From assembly GCF_000632495.1 (NCBI RefSeq), contig NZ_JFZT01000039.1:176501-240500 (forward strand): a stretch of 64,000 nucleotides of DNA, in the 5' to 3' direction. Source of the stretch: Candidatus Acidianus copahuensis. GTDB lineage: Archaea; Thermoproteota; Thermoprotei_A; Sulfolobales; Sulfolobaceae. The notes under the pieces were generated by a model, which was not told the origin of the DNA, searched no databases, and saw nothing but the letters and a program-made list of their open reading frames with translations. Below, in pieces: positions 44,314 to 53,834 of the stretch. Each line of letters opens with the position of its first letter. The stretch's first letter is position 1. The position numbers and the translations under genes were made by a program.

Positions 44314-44389
<76 letters not shown>

Positions 44390-44861
44390 TATGTTGTTTT
44401 GTAATCTTATGTAAACCTAGAGACGAGTGGAGTAATTACATTGCGCATAGAAAAATAGTAGTATAATAGCTTTATTCCTCTAACTGTAAGCATAATTAAT
44501 TATAATTAATGTAATTATTACGACATATTAATAACTAGTATCAATGTAGGTTATTACTTATATTTTTTCCAGTTTCTTAAAAAGGAGACTAGTTTGAATG
44601 ATACACTATCTCTTTTTAACCTCTACCTTTTCATGCATGATTTAACAATGTTCATTATCTAACGTATAACCTTTAAAAACATTTAGCCAAACCCATAGTA
44701 TAACATATCTATACGTTTCTATCAACTATTGATATGGAAAGATCGTTCCATTTAATTCTAAAGTTAAACCACTAATATCATAAGAAAAAACTCATTTTGA
44801 CGTAGTTCATCTTCATAAACAAATATATAATAACTTTAACAAAATATCTCTGCGGTCTCAT
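44390..44861. other. 472-bp gene-free gap upstream of glutamate synthase
   Basis: AT-rich, no supported ORF. It contains the inverted repeat at 44734-44751 and a TATA-like ATATATAATAA at about 44822-44832, some 35 bp before the TTG start at 44862. Confidence 0.5.
44734..44751. promoter_or_regulatory. inverted repeat upstream of glutamate synthase
   Basis: ATGGAA and TTCCAT flank a 6-bp spacer (AGATCG), about 110 bp upstream of the start codon. A nitrogen-responsive operator would be plausible but is unproven. Confidence 0.3.
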
Positions 44862-46994
44862 TTGATCATAAGAAACTACATACCTTTGCCTAAACAGACT
44901 GACTCTGAATTTTGGACATTAGAAAGAATTGAACATATCAGAAAGTTGGCTATAAACGGTTTACCTACTGAACTTCCAAGGAATAAGAATAGCCTAAGAA
45001 TTTTAGATAAGATTCAATTTTTGAACATAGCTCAAGATCTAACTAATAATCCGAAAGCGAATCTACAGACGTATGTCGCTGGCATACCAATGTCGTCTCC
45101 CTTATATTTAGGGGATATGTCTTATGGTGCACTTAGCGGTAATCCAAATATAGCTATAGCAAAAGCTGCAGAATTGACAGAAACGTTAGCAGGAACTGGA
45201 GAAGGGGGATTACATCCTGAAGTAGCCAAGAGCAAAAGAATATTTGTTCAATGGGCTTCTGCTAGATTTGGAGTTGATATTGACACTCTATCTTCAGGTT
45301 TAGGTATAGTAATAAAGATAGGTCAAGGTGCAAAACCAGGAATAGGAGGTCATCTTCCTGGAAGTAAGGTAACTCATCCTATATCTAAAGCAAGGAGGAT
45401 TCCTGAAGGTATAGATGCAATTTCACCTGCTCCTCATCACGATATTTACTCAATTGAAGACCTGGGGCAAAGAATAGAAGCTTTAAAAGAGGCAACAGGA
45501 AAACCAATTTTTGTTAAAGTAGCAGCAACTAATTATATTCCTTATATAGCCTCAGGTGTAGCTAGAATGGGAGCTTCTGGAATTATAATTGATGGTCATG
45601 GAGCAGGTACAGGGGCTACTCCTGAAGTAATTAGAGATAATCTAGGAATACCGACAGAGCTTGCAGTTGCTTCAGCAGATTCAACACTCAAGACGGAAGG
45701 TCTTAGAGAAGGCTTCACTATAATTGCAGCTGGAAGAGTAGCTGATGCCCTTGATGCAGCTAAACTTATTGCGTTGGGAGCTGATGTAGTTAGCGTTGGA
45801 ACAGCTGCACTAGTAGCTATGGGCTGTGTTATGGTCCATAAATGTCATATAGGTTCATGTCCTACTGCTCTTACCAACAAAATAGATGGAACCAGAGATC
45901 TAGAAGTAGAATTTGGGGTTAAAAGTATGGTTAATTTCATAAGAGGTTTTAGTCTAGAATTAGCCAATATATTAGATAATCTGGGTATATCATCGATACA
46001 GGAACTTCACGGAAAAAGAGATTTACTTTTTGCAAAAGGACTTTCTAGAGATTTGATCGATATCTTAGGAATAAGAGGAGAAGCGGAAGAGATAAACCCC
46101 AAAATGGGCGAACTCTGGAACAAAAGGAGAAAGTTTCATCTTCATGAACTCATAAACTTAGGAGAACCTGTGATAACTAGCATGGGTAGTGTAGCTCCTC
46201 CAGATGTGGAAACTCCTGCAAGAATAGTTGATTGGCTTAGAGTAGACGGAGCGCAAGTTACTAGACCTTCTATAGATCCATATAGGGAGGAAATAGATAC
46301 TAGTTTTCTTCTTAATAGAGGAAAAGTTTACCTCTCTCTTCCAGTTATATTTGACATAACTGGATCCCCTGAGGAGTTTTCTAGACCTCTTAGATGGGCA
46401 GCTTTAGCTTTAAGTTCTATGATATTCTCCCCAGAAACTCCTGAAGGGTTCGAGGATGTTTCGTTTACTTCCGATGGCAAAGGAGTTATGACGTGGAGTT
46501 ATACTCCGTCAGAAGGGAAATACGTTATCGCTAGGTCTTTGGAGGAGGCAGAATCCTTGAGTAATGAAAAGGGAATTCCTGGTTTTATATTGGATGAGGA
46601 TATTGTTGGAGAAGATCTAGAAGTTCTAGTATCTGAACTAGATACCAAATTAAAGGACTTAGGAATTAGAAACAAATTTGATATAATCGCTAAATCTTCA
46701 AAACTAAGAGATTCCGCAGATGTATTTAAGTTAGTATCTCTAGGTTCTGATGCTGTTATAATGCCTTACAAGGTGCTTGAAATCGCAATAGGTGAAGGAA
46801 GTAAGAGGGATTTAAGAGAAAGAGCCTTTAACTTAATAGCTGGGTTCAAGAAGGAGATTGCTTTAATGGCTGGTGCAGCAGGCATGTATGGTGTCCAATC
46901 TTCTCTTACAGGGAACAGAGAGATTTTGAGGGCAGTAAATCTGAACTCTTACATTGCTTCAAAAATTAGAGTAAGGCAGGCTGGTTCGCTATGA
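44862..46994 (+). CDS. glutamate synthase, FMN-binding synthase subunit
   Basis: A protein of 710 residues starting at TTG. The first 440 residues are the GltB synthase barrel: GDMSYGALSG, AGTGEGGLHPE, IKIGQGAKPGIGGHLPG and IIDGHGAGTGATP, then CMVHKCHIGSCPT whose cysteines hold the 3Fe-4S cluster. The remaining 270 residues include IPGFILDEDIVGED and resemble the central GltB region. It makes glutamate from 2-oxoglutarate and ammonia delivered by the glutaminase subunit encoded next, whose start it overlaps by 4 bp. Confidence 0.85.
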   Translation: MIIRNYIPLPKQTDSEFWTLERIEHIRKLAINGLPTELPRNKNSLRILDKIQFLNIAQDLTNNPKANLQTYVAGIPMSSPLYLGDMSYGALSGNPNIAIAKAAELTETLAGTGEGGLHPEVAKSKRIFVQWASARFGVDIDTLSSGLGIVIKIGQGAKPGIGGHLPGSKVTHPISKARRIPEGIDAISPAPHHDIYSIEDLGQRIEALKEATGKPIFVKVAATNYIPYIASGVARMGASGIIIDGHGAGTGATPEVIRDNLGIPTELAVASADSTLKTEGLREGFTIIAAGRVADALDAAKLIALGADVVSVGTAALVAMGCVMVHKCHIGSCPTALTNKIDGTRDLEVEFGVKSMVNFIRGFSLELANILDNLGISSIQELHGKRDLLFAKGLSRDLIDILGIRGEAEEINPKMGELWNKRRKFHLHELINLGEPVITSMGSVAPPDVETPARIVDWLRVDGAQVTRPSIDPYREEIDTSFLLNRGKVYLSLPVIFDITGSPEEFSRPLRWAALALSSMIFSPETPEGFEDVSFTSDGKGVMTWSYTPSEGKYVIARSLEEAESLSNEKGIPGFILDEDIVGEDLEVLVSELDTKLKDLGIRNKFDIIAKSSKLRDSADVFKLVSLGSDAVIMPYKVLEIAIGEGSKRDLRERAFNLIAGFKKEIALMAGAAGMYGVQSSLTGNREILRAVNLNSYIASKIRVRQAGSL

Positions 46995-48940
46995 TTTCAC
47001 CATCTGGTTGCGGAGTTTTTGGAGTATTAAGGAAAAGGAATTCAGGAAAAATTAAGGGTAAGTTAGTAGTTAATGCAATTGATTCTGTAAGATATAGGGG
47101 TAGTGATAAAGGAGCAGGATTTGCGGTATTTAACCTTAATCGAAGGAATGAGTATTTAGTAAAAGCATTTTATTCAGGAAATTCACAGGAATTGGAAGAA
47201 GAGCTTAGAAGACAAGGGTTAAGAATTGAAGACAAGAGCTTAAAAGAAATAGGAGAAGTATGCGATTGTAACTTTCAGATAACGATATCTAGTGTAGCTT
47301 CTCTGAGGAAGGCTGTTAGAAATCTTAACGAAATAATGTGGAAAGATATGGAGGGAAGGGTGTATAGTGTTGGAAGGTCTCTTCAAGTATATAAGGGCGT
47401 TGGATATCCTAGCGATATAGCCTCACTTTATAACGTAAATGAGATGGATGGAGATATGTGGTTAGCCCATACTAGGCAACCTACTAATTCTCCAGGTCAT
47501 TATCCCTATTGGTCTCATCCGTTTTCCTCGTTTGATATCGCAATAGTTCATAACGGAGATGTTAGCTCTTTCGGAGCCAATGTAGAGTTCTTGAGATCTC
47601 GTGGTTGGGAAGGCTTTGTAGGTACAGATAGTGAGGTAATGGCATTTTTATTTGAGGAATTAATAAATGATGGCTTAAGCGTAGAGGAAGCAGTAAAGAT
47701 GCTGTTGAATCCACCACGAAGACAGAGGATATTGTCATCTCACGAAGATTACTTATATAGAAATGCGAGACTTGACGGTCCTTTTACTGCAGTGATAGGA
47801 TATGATTCTGGAGACGATCTTTACCTTATTGGAATAGCTGACAGATCCAAGTTTAGACCAGCAATTATTGGGGAAGATGAAAATAACTTCTATATTGCAA
47901 GTGAGGAGACTCAAATTAGACTCTTTAATCCTAAGGCTAAAGTTTGGACTTTAACGCCTGGAGGATATTTCATTGCATCTCTTAATCGTGGTGTAATATC
48001 TTTAGGTCGTGATCCGGAGATCGTAAAAAATTACTCAATTCCTATTTTTATCCCAAGTAATTACGATATTGATGCTAGTAATGTGGGTTATAAAGATCTT
48101 AACAAAGAAATTCTAAATTTTGCTAAGATAAAAAGAGATATAACTATAGCTAACGTAATGGGACATAGGTTTATAGGCATTAATTTTCCTAGAGAAGGAT
48201 TAACGTTAAGGCTATATGGTATTGTTGGGAACGCTATGGCAAATCTAAATGAGAAAAATATTTTTCAAGTTTATGGCAATGTCGCTGATGATTGTTGTGA
48301 TACTATGCAAGGTGGTAAAGTAGTTATACATGGAGACGCTAGAGATGTGATTGGACAAGCAATGCAGGGAGGAAAGGTATTTGTAAAAGGTAATTCAGGA
48401 AACAGAGTAGGAATTCAGATGAGGGAATATCAAGATAGGAGACCATATTTAGTAATAGGCGGTGTCACAGATGATTATTTAGGAGAGTATATGGCTGGCG
48501 GGGTTATACTAGTTTTAGGAAAAGGAGTAAGAAGAGAACCTGTTGGTAACTTTGTAGGAACTGGGATGGTTGGAGGTAGAATTTACATAAGGGGGAAAGT
48601 AGATCCACTGAAGATAGGCCTACAACCAAATAAGTATGAGTTAACTAGGTTTTTAAAAGCGCTAGTAATGGAAGAGTTAATTACGCAGGAAGAATATCTA
48701 GAATATATAGATCGGCCATATGTAGAAATAATGAAGAGACTTCAAGGAGAGGCTAAAAAATACGCTAGAAGGATGTTTGAGGAAAAAATAGGGATACCAG
48801 ACTATGAGTATAGGGAGCTTAACGAGGGAGAAATAAAGGAGCTAATGCCAATAGTAGAGGAATTTGAGGCAGATATAGGAGGAAAGTATAGCGATCTTTT
48901 AAGCGAGAAGTTTACCATAATTTCCAGTTCGAAGAAATGA
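46991..48940 (+). CDS. glutamate synthase, glutaminase plus GXGXG subunit
   Basis: A protein of 649 residues. The N-terminal class II amidotransferase domain contains a Cys at residue 7 (SPSGCGVFG, which would need removal of six residues), then LAHTRQPTNSPGHYPYWSHPF and HNGDVSSFGANVEFL. The C-terminal part is the GXGXG beta-helix (QGGKVVIHGDARDVIGQAMQ, GNSGNRVGIQM). Bacterial GltB holds these domains in one chain with the synthase between them; here they are separate and the order is rearranged. No small subunit gene is present. Confidence 0.85.
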   Translation: MISPSGCGVFGVLRKRNSGKIKGKLVVNAIDSVRYRGSDKGAGFAVFNLNRRNEYLVKAFYSGNSQELEEELRRQGLRIEDKSLKEIGEVCDCNFQITISSVASLRKAVRNLNEIMWKDMEGRVYSVGRSLQVYKGVGYPSDIASLYNVNEMDGDMWLAHTRQPTNSPGHYPYWSHPFSSFDIAIVHNGDVSSFGANVEFLRSRGWEGFVGTDSEVMAFLFEELINDGLSVEEAVKMLLNPPRRQRILSSHEDYLYRNARLDGPFTAVIGYDSGDDLYLIGIADRSKFRPAIIGEDENNFYIASEETQIRLFNPKAKVWTLTPGGYFIASLNRGVISLGRDPEIVKNYSIPIFIPSNYDIDASNVGYKDLNKEILNFAKIKRDITIANVMGHRFIGINFPREGLTLRLYGIVGNAMANLNEKNIFQVYGNVADDCCDTMQGGKVVIHGDARDVIGQAMQGGKVFVKGNSGNRVGIQMREYQDRRPYLVIGGVTDDYLGEYMAGGVILVLGKGVRREPVGNFVGTGMVGGRIYIRGKVDPLKIGLQPNKYELTRFLKALVMEELITQEEYLEYIDRPYVEIMKRLQGEAKKYARRMFEEKIGIPDYEYRELNEGEIKELMPIVEEFEADIGGKYSDLLSEKFTIISSSKK

Positions 48941-49406
48941 TTTTTCCTGGTTTTCAATTTACCAGAAAAGTACCTTTATCTTTTCTAAGAATATGTTTTT
49001 TAGTTAATTTATGATATTTATTTATGGAAATAGCTGTTAGACGTTGTTAACAGAGTTTTTACCTTAAACCTCCTGGTATAGATATGTGGGTCAGACGTCG
49101 ATATGTAGGCCTAAGTTTAGGTTCAAAAAGGTCTTAGTATTAGGAGGGGTTTGGGCTTTACGGGCATCTATTGTCTTGTTCGTGAAACCCTTGGACTTTA
49201 CAACGTTCTGAACAAAGATCATCATCGCGTTCCGCCCTCTTAGTGGGATAACTCCACCCACTAAGGTGTGAGGAAACCCATCCATCCTTAATTCCTTACC
49301 CTTTTTGTCCCTTCTTCAGGTCTATACACCAACATTTGGGGCTATTTATATTGTTTCTTTGTTAGTAAGTATTTTTGAAGGGAAAAAGTGTATCCAACAA
49401 TTTTGT

Positions 49407-49425
49407 TTGGATAATATTTATCCAA
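49407..49425. repeat. subterminal hairpin inside the insertion sequence
   Basis: TTGGATAA and TTATCCAA, a perfect 8-bp dyad with a 3-bp loop just inside the left terminal repeat. It could be part of the transposase recognition site or a guard against read-through. Confidence 0.4.
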
Positions 49426-49679
49426 TTTTTGCTGATTTTAAGGGAAGGGGAGTAATACTTGGAGAAAATGAGGAAAGATGAAAACTCTCTGTTCCATTAA
49501 CCAGATTATGTTAACTGTTCTAACATAAATAATTGTTTCCCCCACGTTTTTACACGCTTGAGGATAGCTAATTCCCTTGCATCATACTACCTTGCACTCA
49601 TTTTACAAGATAAAACTACCACATAGTACAGCATATATACTACTACTTCCGCAAAACAGAGAAATACTTCAAGTAATTA

Positions 49680-50040
49680 CAAAAACCAAGGAGGGTTGAC
49701 GAGACAAAACGTTAATTGAAAATACTACTTATGGGTAATAGTTGATCTAGATACGAGGAAAGTGACAAGCTTCTACATAACGGGTTTGTGAAGTGGTATT
49801 AACGTGTACAATAGGCCAACTAGAGGAAGACATACTTTACACATACGATAAGGGACCTTGGTATAACATGCTGACAAGAGGTATCAAACACGAGAAATTC
49901 GAGATAAGGAACACGGTAGGACAAGCGTTTAGGATTGTAAAGCACAGGCTAGCATAGATAAACACTTCAAACCGAGGTCAACAAAGGAGACAATAACAAG
50001 GGATGAAAATATTCTTCACAATCTACAATGAATTGTATAA
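49680..50040 (+). pseudogene. broken DDE transposase remnant
   Basis: Fragments of a transposase in shifting plus-strand frames: VIVDLDTRKVTSFYIT (first catalytic Asp region), YDKGPWYNMLTRGIKHEKF (second Asp) and RNTVGQAFRIVKHRL, where the catalytic Glu expected before QAF is Gly. Multiple in-frame stops. Bounds are approximate. Confidence 0.6.
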
Positions 50041-50457
50041 ATTCATCTCAGAGAGGTGAAATAGTTAGATACATACGGGAAAATCATGAAATGCATAAAA
50101 ATGTCATGATTAAAGTGAAACTGCTGATGATGGTATTGGTTGAAGGTGTTCATAGATTAAACGTTGGGGTAAATGTTCCTTTAAGATCGTGCGAACTCCC
50201 AACATTTTGAAGGTCTTCGTTGTGTTCTTTGGTAGAGTAAGTGGGTATATGTATTAATTATAATTTAAATTTTATCAATTTTAATATTTCATATTACATA
50301 AGCAAAATTTAACTCCTAATTTGGCATTTCGTTATTAATAATCCTAATAATAGACAGCCAAGTCATTAGTTTATCCATAAGCACCAACAAATTCAAAATT
50401 TTTATCATTATCAATATAATGTGTTTCTGGGCCCTTTACTGTTTAGCCTGCATGGTG

Positions 50458-50548
<91 letters not shown>

Positions 50549-50590
50549 AATACCTATACAAGAAGAAGATTAAATAAGATTTACTATGGG

Positions 50591-50929
50591 TTACTCATAT
50601 TCCCTCCATACTTTTCCACACCTTGTGCATTTATAGAACCTTGTAGCAGGTTCATCAGCACTTCTTGTCTGAAGTATCCAAAAATAAGCCTCGTCGTTTT
50701 TACATGCTGGACATACAACTCCTTTTACTTTTTGAGCCCTTTCTGGAACTTCTTCATCAATAACTAAGATCTTTTCTGACTCGGCGTGCTGTACTTTTGT
50801 AGTTACTACGTCTTTTTTTCCTCCAGCATTAGCATCAATCTCGTAACCGCATTTAACACACTTAAGTACGGATTTGCCATTTATTCTTCTTGGAGTCATT
50901 AAGGAATTACACTTTGGACAGAACTTCAT
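50591..50929 (-). CDS. tfs: transcription factor S (TFIIS/RPB9-like)
   Basis: A protein of 112 residues with an N-terminal zinc ribbon (CPKCNSLM, CVKCGYE) and a C-terminal ribbon (CPACKNDEAYF, CTRCGKVW). The invariant Asp-Glu of the cleavage loop is present in RSADEPATRFYKC, so it should stimulate RNA cleavage by stalled RNA polymerase. It is the last gene of a ten-gene minus-strand operon. Confidence 0.95.
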   Translation of the reverse strand: MKFCPKCNSLMTPRRINGKSVLKCVKCGYEIDANAGGKKDVVTTKVQHAESEKILVIDEEVPERAQKVKGVVCPACKNDEAYFWILQTRSADEPATRFYKCTRCGKVWREYE

Positions 50930-50954
50930 GTATATCGCCCGACAATAGCATAAA

Positions 50955-51200
50955 CTACGATTTTATTTTATTTATTTTTTGCCCTACTCTTCTAATTATA
51001 AGATCGCATATTGTTTTCCTTGCTTGATCTGCTTTGATAGTAGAAACTTCCTGAAAGACTGTACTTTCCTCGAATTTCTTCTTTACGTCATCTTCAGTGA
51101 ATCCAAAAAATATATGCTCTAAATAATTTCCTCTAAAGACACAAATCCCAAATATCCCATCATAATTCGAAAAAATGGCAGTTCTACTTTCCTCTTTCAT
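50955..51200 (-). CDS. small conserved-looking protein of unknown function
   Basis: A protein of 81 residues, mostly predicted beta then helix (YDGIFGICVFRGNYLEHIFFGF, then a charged helix). I recognise no family. It overlaps the rpoL stop by 4 bp and lies 25 bp before tfs, so it is translated with the RNA polymerase and transcription factor genes; a role tied to transcription is a guess from context. Confidence 0.6.
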   Translation of the reverse strand: MKEESRTAIFSNYDGIFGICVFRGNYLEHIFFGFTEDDVKKKFEESTVFQEVSTIKADQARKTICDLIIRRVGQKINKIKS

Positions 51201-51469
51201 ATTTTAGATATCTCTGAAATAAATTTATTGTTATCCTCTTCAGCCATCTCTATTGCAGTTTTTAGTGCATCTAAAGGCTTTACCTTGCCGTCAGTTAATA
51301 TTTTGAGTATTATATTAGTTAATAACGGATGAGGCTGAAAATAAGAGGCAAATTTTACTCCATTTATTCTCCTTAAATATCCAGCTAACAAGTTACCCAG
51401 GGTATGATCTTCTCCTTGTATCTCGAGTTCTAGATAAGAATCTGTAGACTTAAGGATCTTAACTTCCAT
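51197..51469 (-). CDS. rpoL: RNA polymerase subunit L (Rpb11)
   Basis: A protein of 90 residues with the alpha-like motif HTLGNLLAGYLRRINGVKFASYFQPHP, written here over two blocks (HTLGNLLAGYLRRI and VKFASYFQPHP). It pairs with subunit D in the polymerase assembly platform. It overlaps csl4 by 11 bp. Confidence 0.95.
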   Translation of the reverse strand: MEVKILKSTDSYLELEIQGEDHTLGNLLAGYLRRINGVKFASYFQPHPLLTNIILKILTDGKVKPLDALKTAIEMAEEDNNKFISEISKI

Positions 51470-52034
51470 TCCTTTTCACCATGTAATTTCCTATCTTTCT
51501 CTTTTCTACATTTCCACAGTTTGGACATTTTAAGTGTTCCTCATCAGCTTTAATCATTAAATGACCGCATATTGAACACGAAGCCAACACAACTCCTAAA
51601 TCCTTTCCTTTTAGAGTTAAATACACTGGTGAGGCGAACGTAATTGGTTTAGCTCTTATTATATCTCCTAACTTGACAGCATCTGTAATTGTTTCTATAT
51701 ACTTTCCAGAAACTTGACTTACGTGAAGAATTCCAGATATTAATGTAACGAACTTATCCTCTATAGATGATATGTTAACTAACGCTGAATCCTCTTTTAT
51801 GGATATTACAGTGCCATAGACATATCTAGCTTTTTTTAATCCGCTTATCGCTGATTTTTTTGTGGAAATTACGTTACTTCTTCTATTTATCATATCATAG
51901 AATACTTTTCCTACGGACGCAGATCTTATAAATCCGTCTTCTTCGTACGTATTTTCCCCTGGAATAAACTCTTCTATTACTCCTAGCTCTTCCCCTGGAA
52001 AAGTTATCTCTCCCTGAGTCCTCAATATTACCAC
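51459..52034 (-). CDS. csl4: exosome RNA-binding subunit Csl4
   Basis: A protein of 191 residues: N-terminal domain (FPGEELGVIEEF), S1 domain (KARYVYGTVISIKEDSALVNI) and a C-terminal zinc ribbon (CSICGHLM, CPNCGNVEKR). Csl4 caps the archaeal exosome ring and helps bring in substrates with DnaG. It overlaps dph2 by 7 bp. Confidence 0.93.
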   Translation of the reverse strand: MVILRTQGEITFPGEELGVIEEFIPGENTYEEDGFIRSASVGKVFYDMINRRSNVISTKKSAISGLKKARYVYGTVISIKEDSALVNISSIEDKFVTLISGILHVSQVSGKYIETITDAVKLGDIIRAKPITFASPVYLTLKGKDLGVVLASCSICGHLMIKADEEHLKCPNCGNVEKRKIGNYMVKRNGS

Positions 52035-53026
52035 GGGAATATGTAAGGTTCTAAGCTATTATTTATAACCATTTTAGCTTCCCCTGGAGTTAAAACAGGC
52101 TTCTCAAAGCTAAATAAGTCATCTGTAGGTAGTCTAGGGCATGATGTTACAATGTATGCGTCAACATATTTCCTGTCTATGTTCCTTAAAGTATCAATAT
52201 TAAGTACCTTATTACTCATAATATATACAGTATTTCCTCTTTCTTTTAACTTCTTTTCCATATATTTTACCATCAAGGGTCTATTTTGACCTACTTTAAT
52301 TCCCTGTATTATTATCCATGTTCTAGCGTCAAAAGCTTGCATAATTTTCGAATATCTTATCTTGAGGATTTTCCTAATTTCTTCCGTAAGATCTTCTACT
52401 TTCCCTGAATATGGATCAAGGTTTATTACTGGCTTGCCAGTTGTTAATCCTATTCCAATTGGATGAAACACTCCTCCTGATACATTTAAGTGTAAATCAA
52501 CATCTTGTGGTATTGCCTTATAGTCGCAGCCTAATATTTGTCCGTCCATCATGAAAGGATTTGAGGGTTTTCCGATAATTATCCGAAAGTTATTCGTTAA
52601 CCTTTCCTTAATTTCACTAAGTAAAGTAGAGTGCTGAATAGTGCTTGAAAGCGATATTACCTTAGGATTATATTTCCTAACCTTTCCTAAAATTTCATCT
52701 ATCCATCTCTCATTAATTTCTATTTTGCTTGTTGTTTTTACGAAAAGAGTCGGAAACTTTGGATAATACCAAGTGTAAGGTGTGTGACCAAAATGAACAA
52801 TTAGGTCTACTCCTAGAATTTGAGCTTCGTCTTCAGCTATATCGCACGCACCCCAACTAGGTTCTCCAGATATTATGAATTGAACATCTGGCAAAGATTT
52901 TTCTAGAGTTGAAACTATCTCAGTAGAAAAATATCTTAAACCTTCTGGAAATTGTAAAAGAACTTTCCTTGAACCTCTTTTCACTATTTCATTGATAATG
53001 AATTCTTGTTCAAAGAAATAACTCAC
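52028..53026 (-). CDS. dph2: diphthamide synthesis protein Dph2
   Basis: A protein of 332 residues. Three cysteine sites expected to bind the 4Fe-4S cluster are present: GACDIAEDEA, GCDYKAIP and SCPRLPTDD. It transfers the 3-amino-3-carboxypropyl group from AdoMet to a His of elongation factor 2 by an unusual radical. It overlaps the L10e stop by 4 bp. Confidence 0.93.
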   Translation of the reverse strand: MSYFFEQEFIINEIVKRGSRKVLLQFPEGLRYFSTEIVSTLEKSLPDVQFIISGEPSWGACDIAEDEAQILGVDLIVHFGHTPYTWYYPKFPTLFVKTTSKIEINERWIDEILGKVRKYNPKVISLSSTIQHSTLLSEIKERLTNNFRIIIGKPSNPFMMDGQILGCDYKAIPQDVDLHLNVSGGVFHPIGIGLTTGKPVINLDPYSGKVEDLTEEIRKILKIRYSKIMQAFDARTWIIIQGIKVGQNRPLMVKYMEKKLKERGNTVYIMSNKVLNIDTLRNIDRKYVDAYIVTSCPRLPTDDLFSFEKPVLTPGEAKMVINNSLEPYIFPW

Positions 53027-53553
53027 TGACTTTTTGCCCCTACCTTAAGTGGAGAGACTATTATTTCTGTATCGATAGGTAATTTAGAGCTCGCAACCTT
53101 AAACGCTTTCTTGGCAAATTCCACGTGTTCCTTTTTAACTTTTAGAACCATTAAAGTATCTCCTTGTTTTAGTATTCTAGCCGCTGTACCTATGGGTTTT
53201 CCGAAAGATAATCTCATTCCGTCTTGCAGTCTATCAGCTCCAGCAAAAGCCATCATCTTATTTTCTCTAATGACGTGATGCGGATATTTTAGAACCCATA
53301 AGAAGAAGTCTGTTTCATTTCCAATCATCTTAGCAATCTGCTTAAACGCTATAACTCTAGCAGCTTCTAAAGCATTATGCCTTATTTGTCCAATTTGTTT
53401 TAGAATTAATTTAACTTCATAGTCATATTCTTTTCTAGGATCTCCCATAGTAAATTTAGTTATTTTTGGCATTGGAACTCCTGGTATGTATTCTTTCCTA
53501 GTATAAGGAGGCCCAGAGAAGTGCCTATAACATCTACCTGGTCTTAGAGGCAT
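53023..53553 (-). CDS. rpl10e: 50S ribosomal protein L10e
   Basis: A protein of 176 residues with PLRPGRCYRHFSGPPYTRKE at the N-terminus and GADRLQDGMRLSFGKPIGTA, signatures of L10e (the archaeal/eukaryotic relative of L16). It is separated from pcc1 by two bases. Confidence 0.96.
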   Translation of the reverse strand: MPLRPGRCYRHFSGPPYTRKEYIPGVPMPKITKFTMGDPRKEYDYEVKLILKQIGQIRHNALEAARVIAFKQIAKMIGNETDFFLWVLKYPHHVIRENKMMAFAGADRLQDGMRLSFGKPIGTAARILKQGDTLMVLKVKKEHVEFAKKAFKVASSKLPIDTEIIVSPLKVGAKSQ

Positions 53554-53555
53554 GA

Positions 53556-53834
53556 CTAAACATGATCTTTCTTAGTATTTAAGCTATCTCTAATAGTGTT
53601 AGTAATTTTCATGCTCGCATCAATCTGCTGAAGTATTTCATCAGCAGTATTTCTTAGCGTTAGTAGGGAGCTGGGAGATTTGTACATAATTGAAATCTCA
53701 ATTATGAGCCTATCTGAACTTGAAAAAGTTTTAATTTCCATGCCTTCTGGCAAGTTAACATTATCTACATTAAGACTCTCCTCTATTTCCTTAGCGAACT
53801 TTGTATCTATAGAGATAGTCAGTTTAAACTTCAA
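53556..53834 (-). CDS. pcc1: KEOPS complex subunit Pcc1
   Basis: A protein of 92 residues with the Pcc1 alpha-beta pattern: a first strand, SSDRLIIEISIMYKSPSSLLTLRNTADE (over more than one block) and a final amphipathic helix. Pcc1 dimerises and bridges KEOPS in the synthesis of t6A37 on tRNAs that read ANN codons. It overlaps the upstream gene by 11 bp. Confidence 0.8.
   Translation of the reverse strand: MKFKLTISIDTKFAKEIEESLNVDNVNLPEGMEIKTFSSSDRLIIEISIMYKSPSSLLTLRNTADEILQQIDASMKITNTIRDSLNTKKDHV

Larger units (their letters stand above)
49389..50073 (+). mobile_element. decayed IS6-like insertion sequence, about 685 bp
   Basis: Terminal inverted repeats TGTATCCAACAATTT (49389-49403) and the complement of TGTATCTAACTATTT (50059-50073) match at 13 of 15 bases. 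GGGAAAA occurs on both sides (49380-49386, 50077-50083) as a target-site duplication. Inside, plus-strand frames read VIVDLDTRKVTSFYIT, YDKGPWY and EIRNTVGQAFRIVKHRL, resembling the DDE core of IS6/IS240 transposases, but stops and frameshifts destroy the gene. Family assignment is from motif resemblance only. Confidence 0.7.
49146..50130 (-). repeat. dispersed repeat, copy B, interrupted by an insertion
   Basis: Left part 49146-49386 matches copy A from GGGGTTTGGGCTTTACGG to the GGGAAAA at 49380; the right part 50077-50130 resumes with AAAATCATGAAATGCATAAA, which in copy A follows directly. The minus-strand reading frame 49285-49091 (64 codons) belongs to this relic and is not taken as a gene. 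Confidence 0.75.
48941..50457. other. 1.5-kb relic region with nested mobile remnants
   Basis: No intact gene. It contains copy B of the dispersed repeat split by a 690-bp insertion, described separately, then about 330 bp of AT-rich sequence before tRNA-Arg. Confidence 0.7.

Noticed and set aside
49091..49285. Minus-strand ORF of 64 codons
   Set aside because: It lies inside repeat copy B, and the other copies of the same sequence are broken by stops, so it is a relic and not a gene.
50028..50210. Plus-strand ORF of 60 codons
   Set aside because: It crosses the boundary between the insertion sequence and the repeat; its codons are a chance open stretch.
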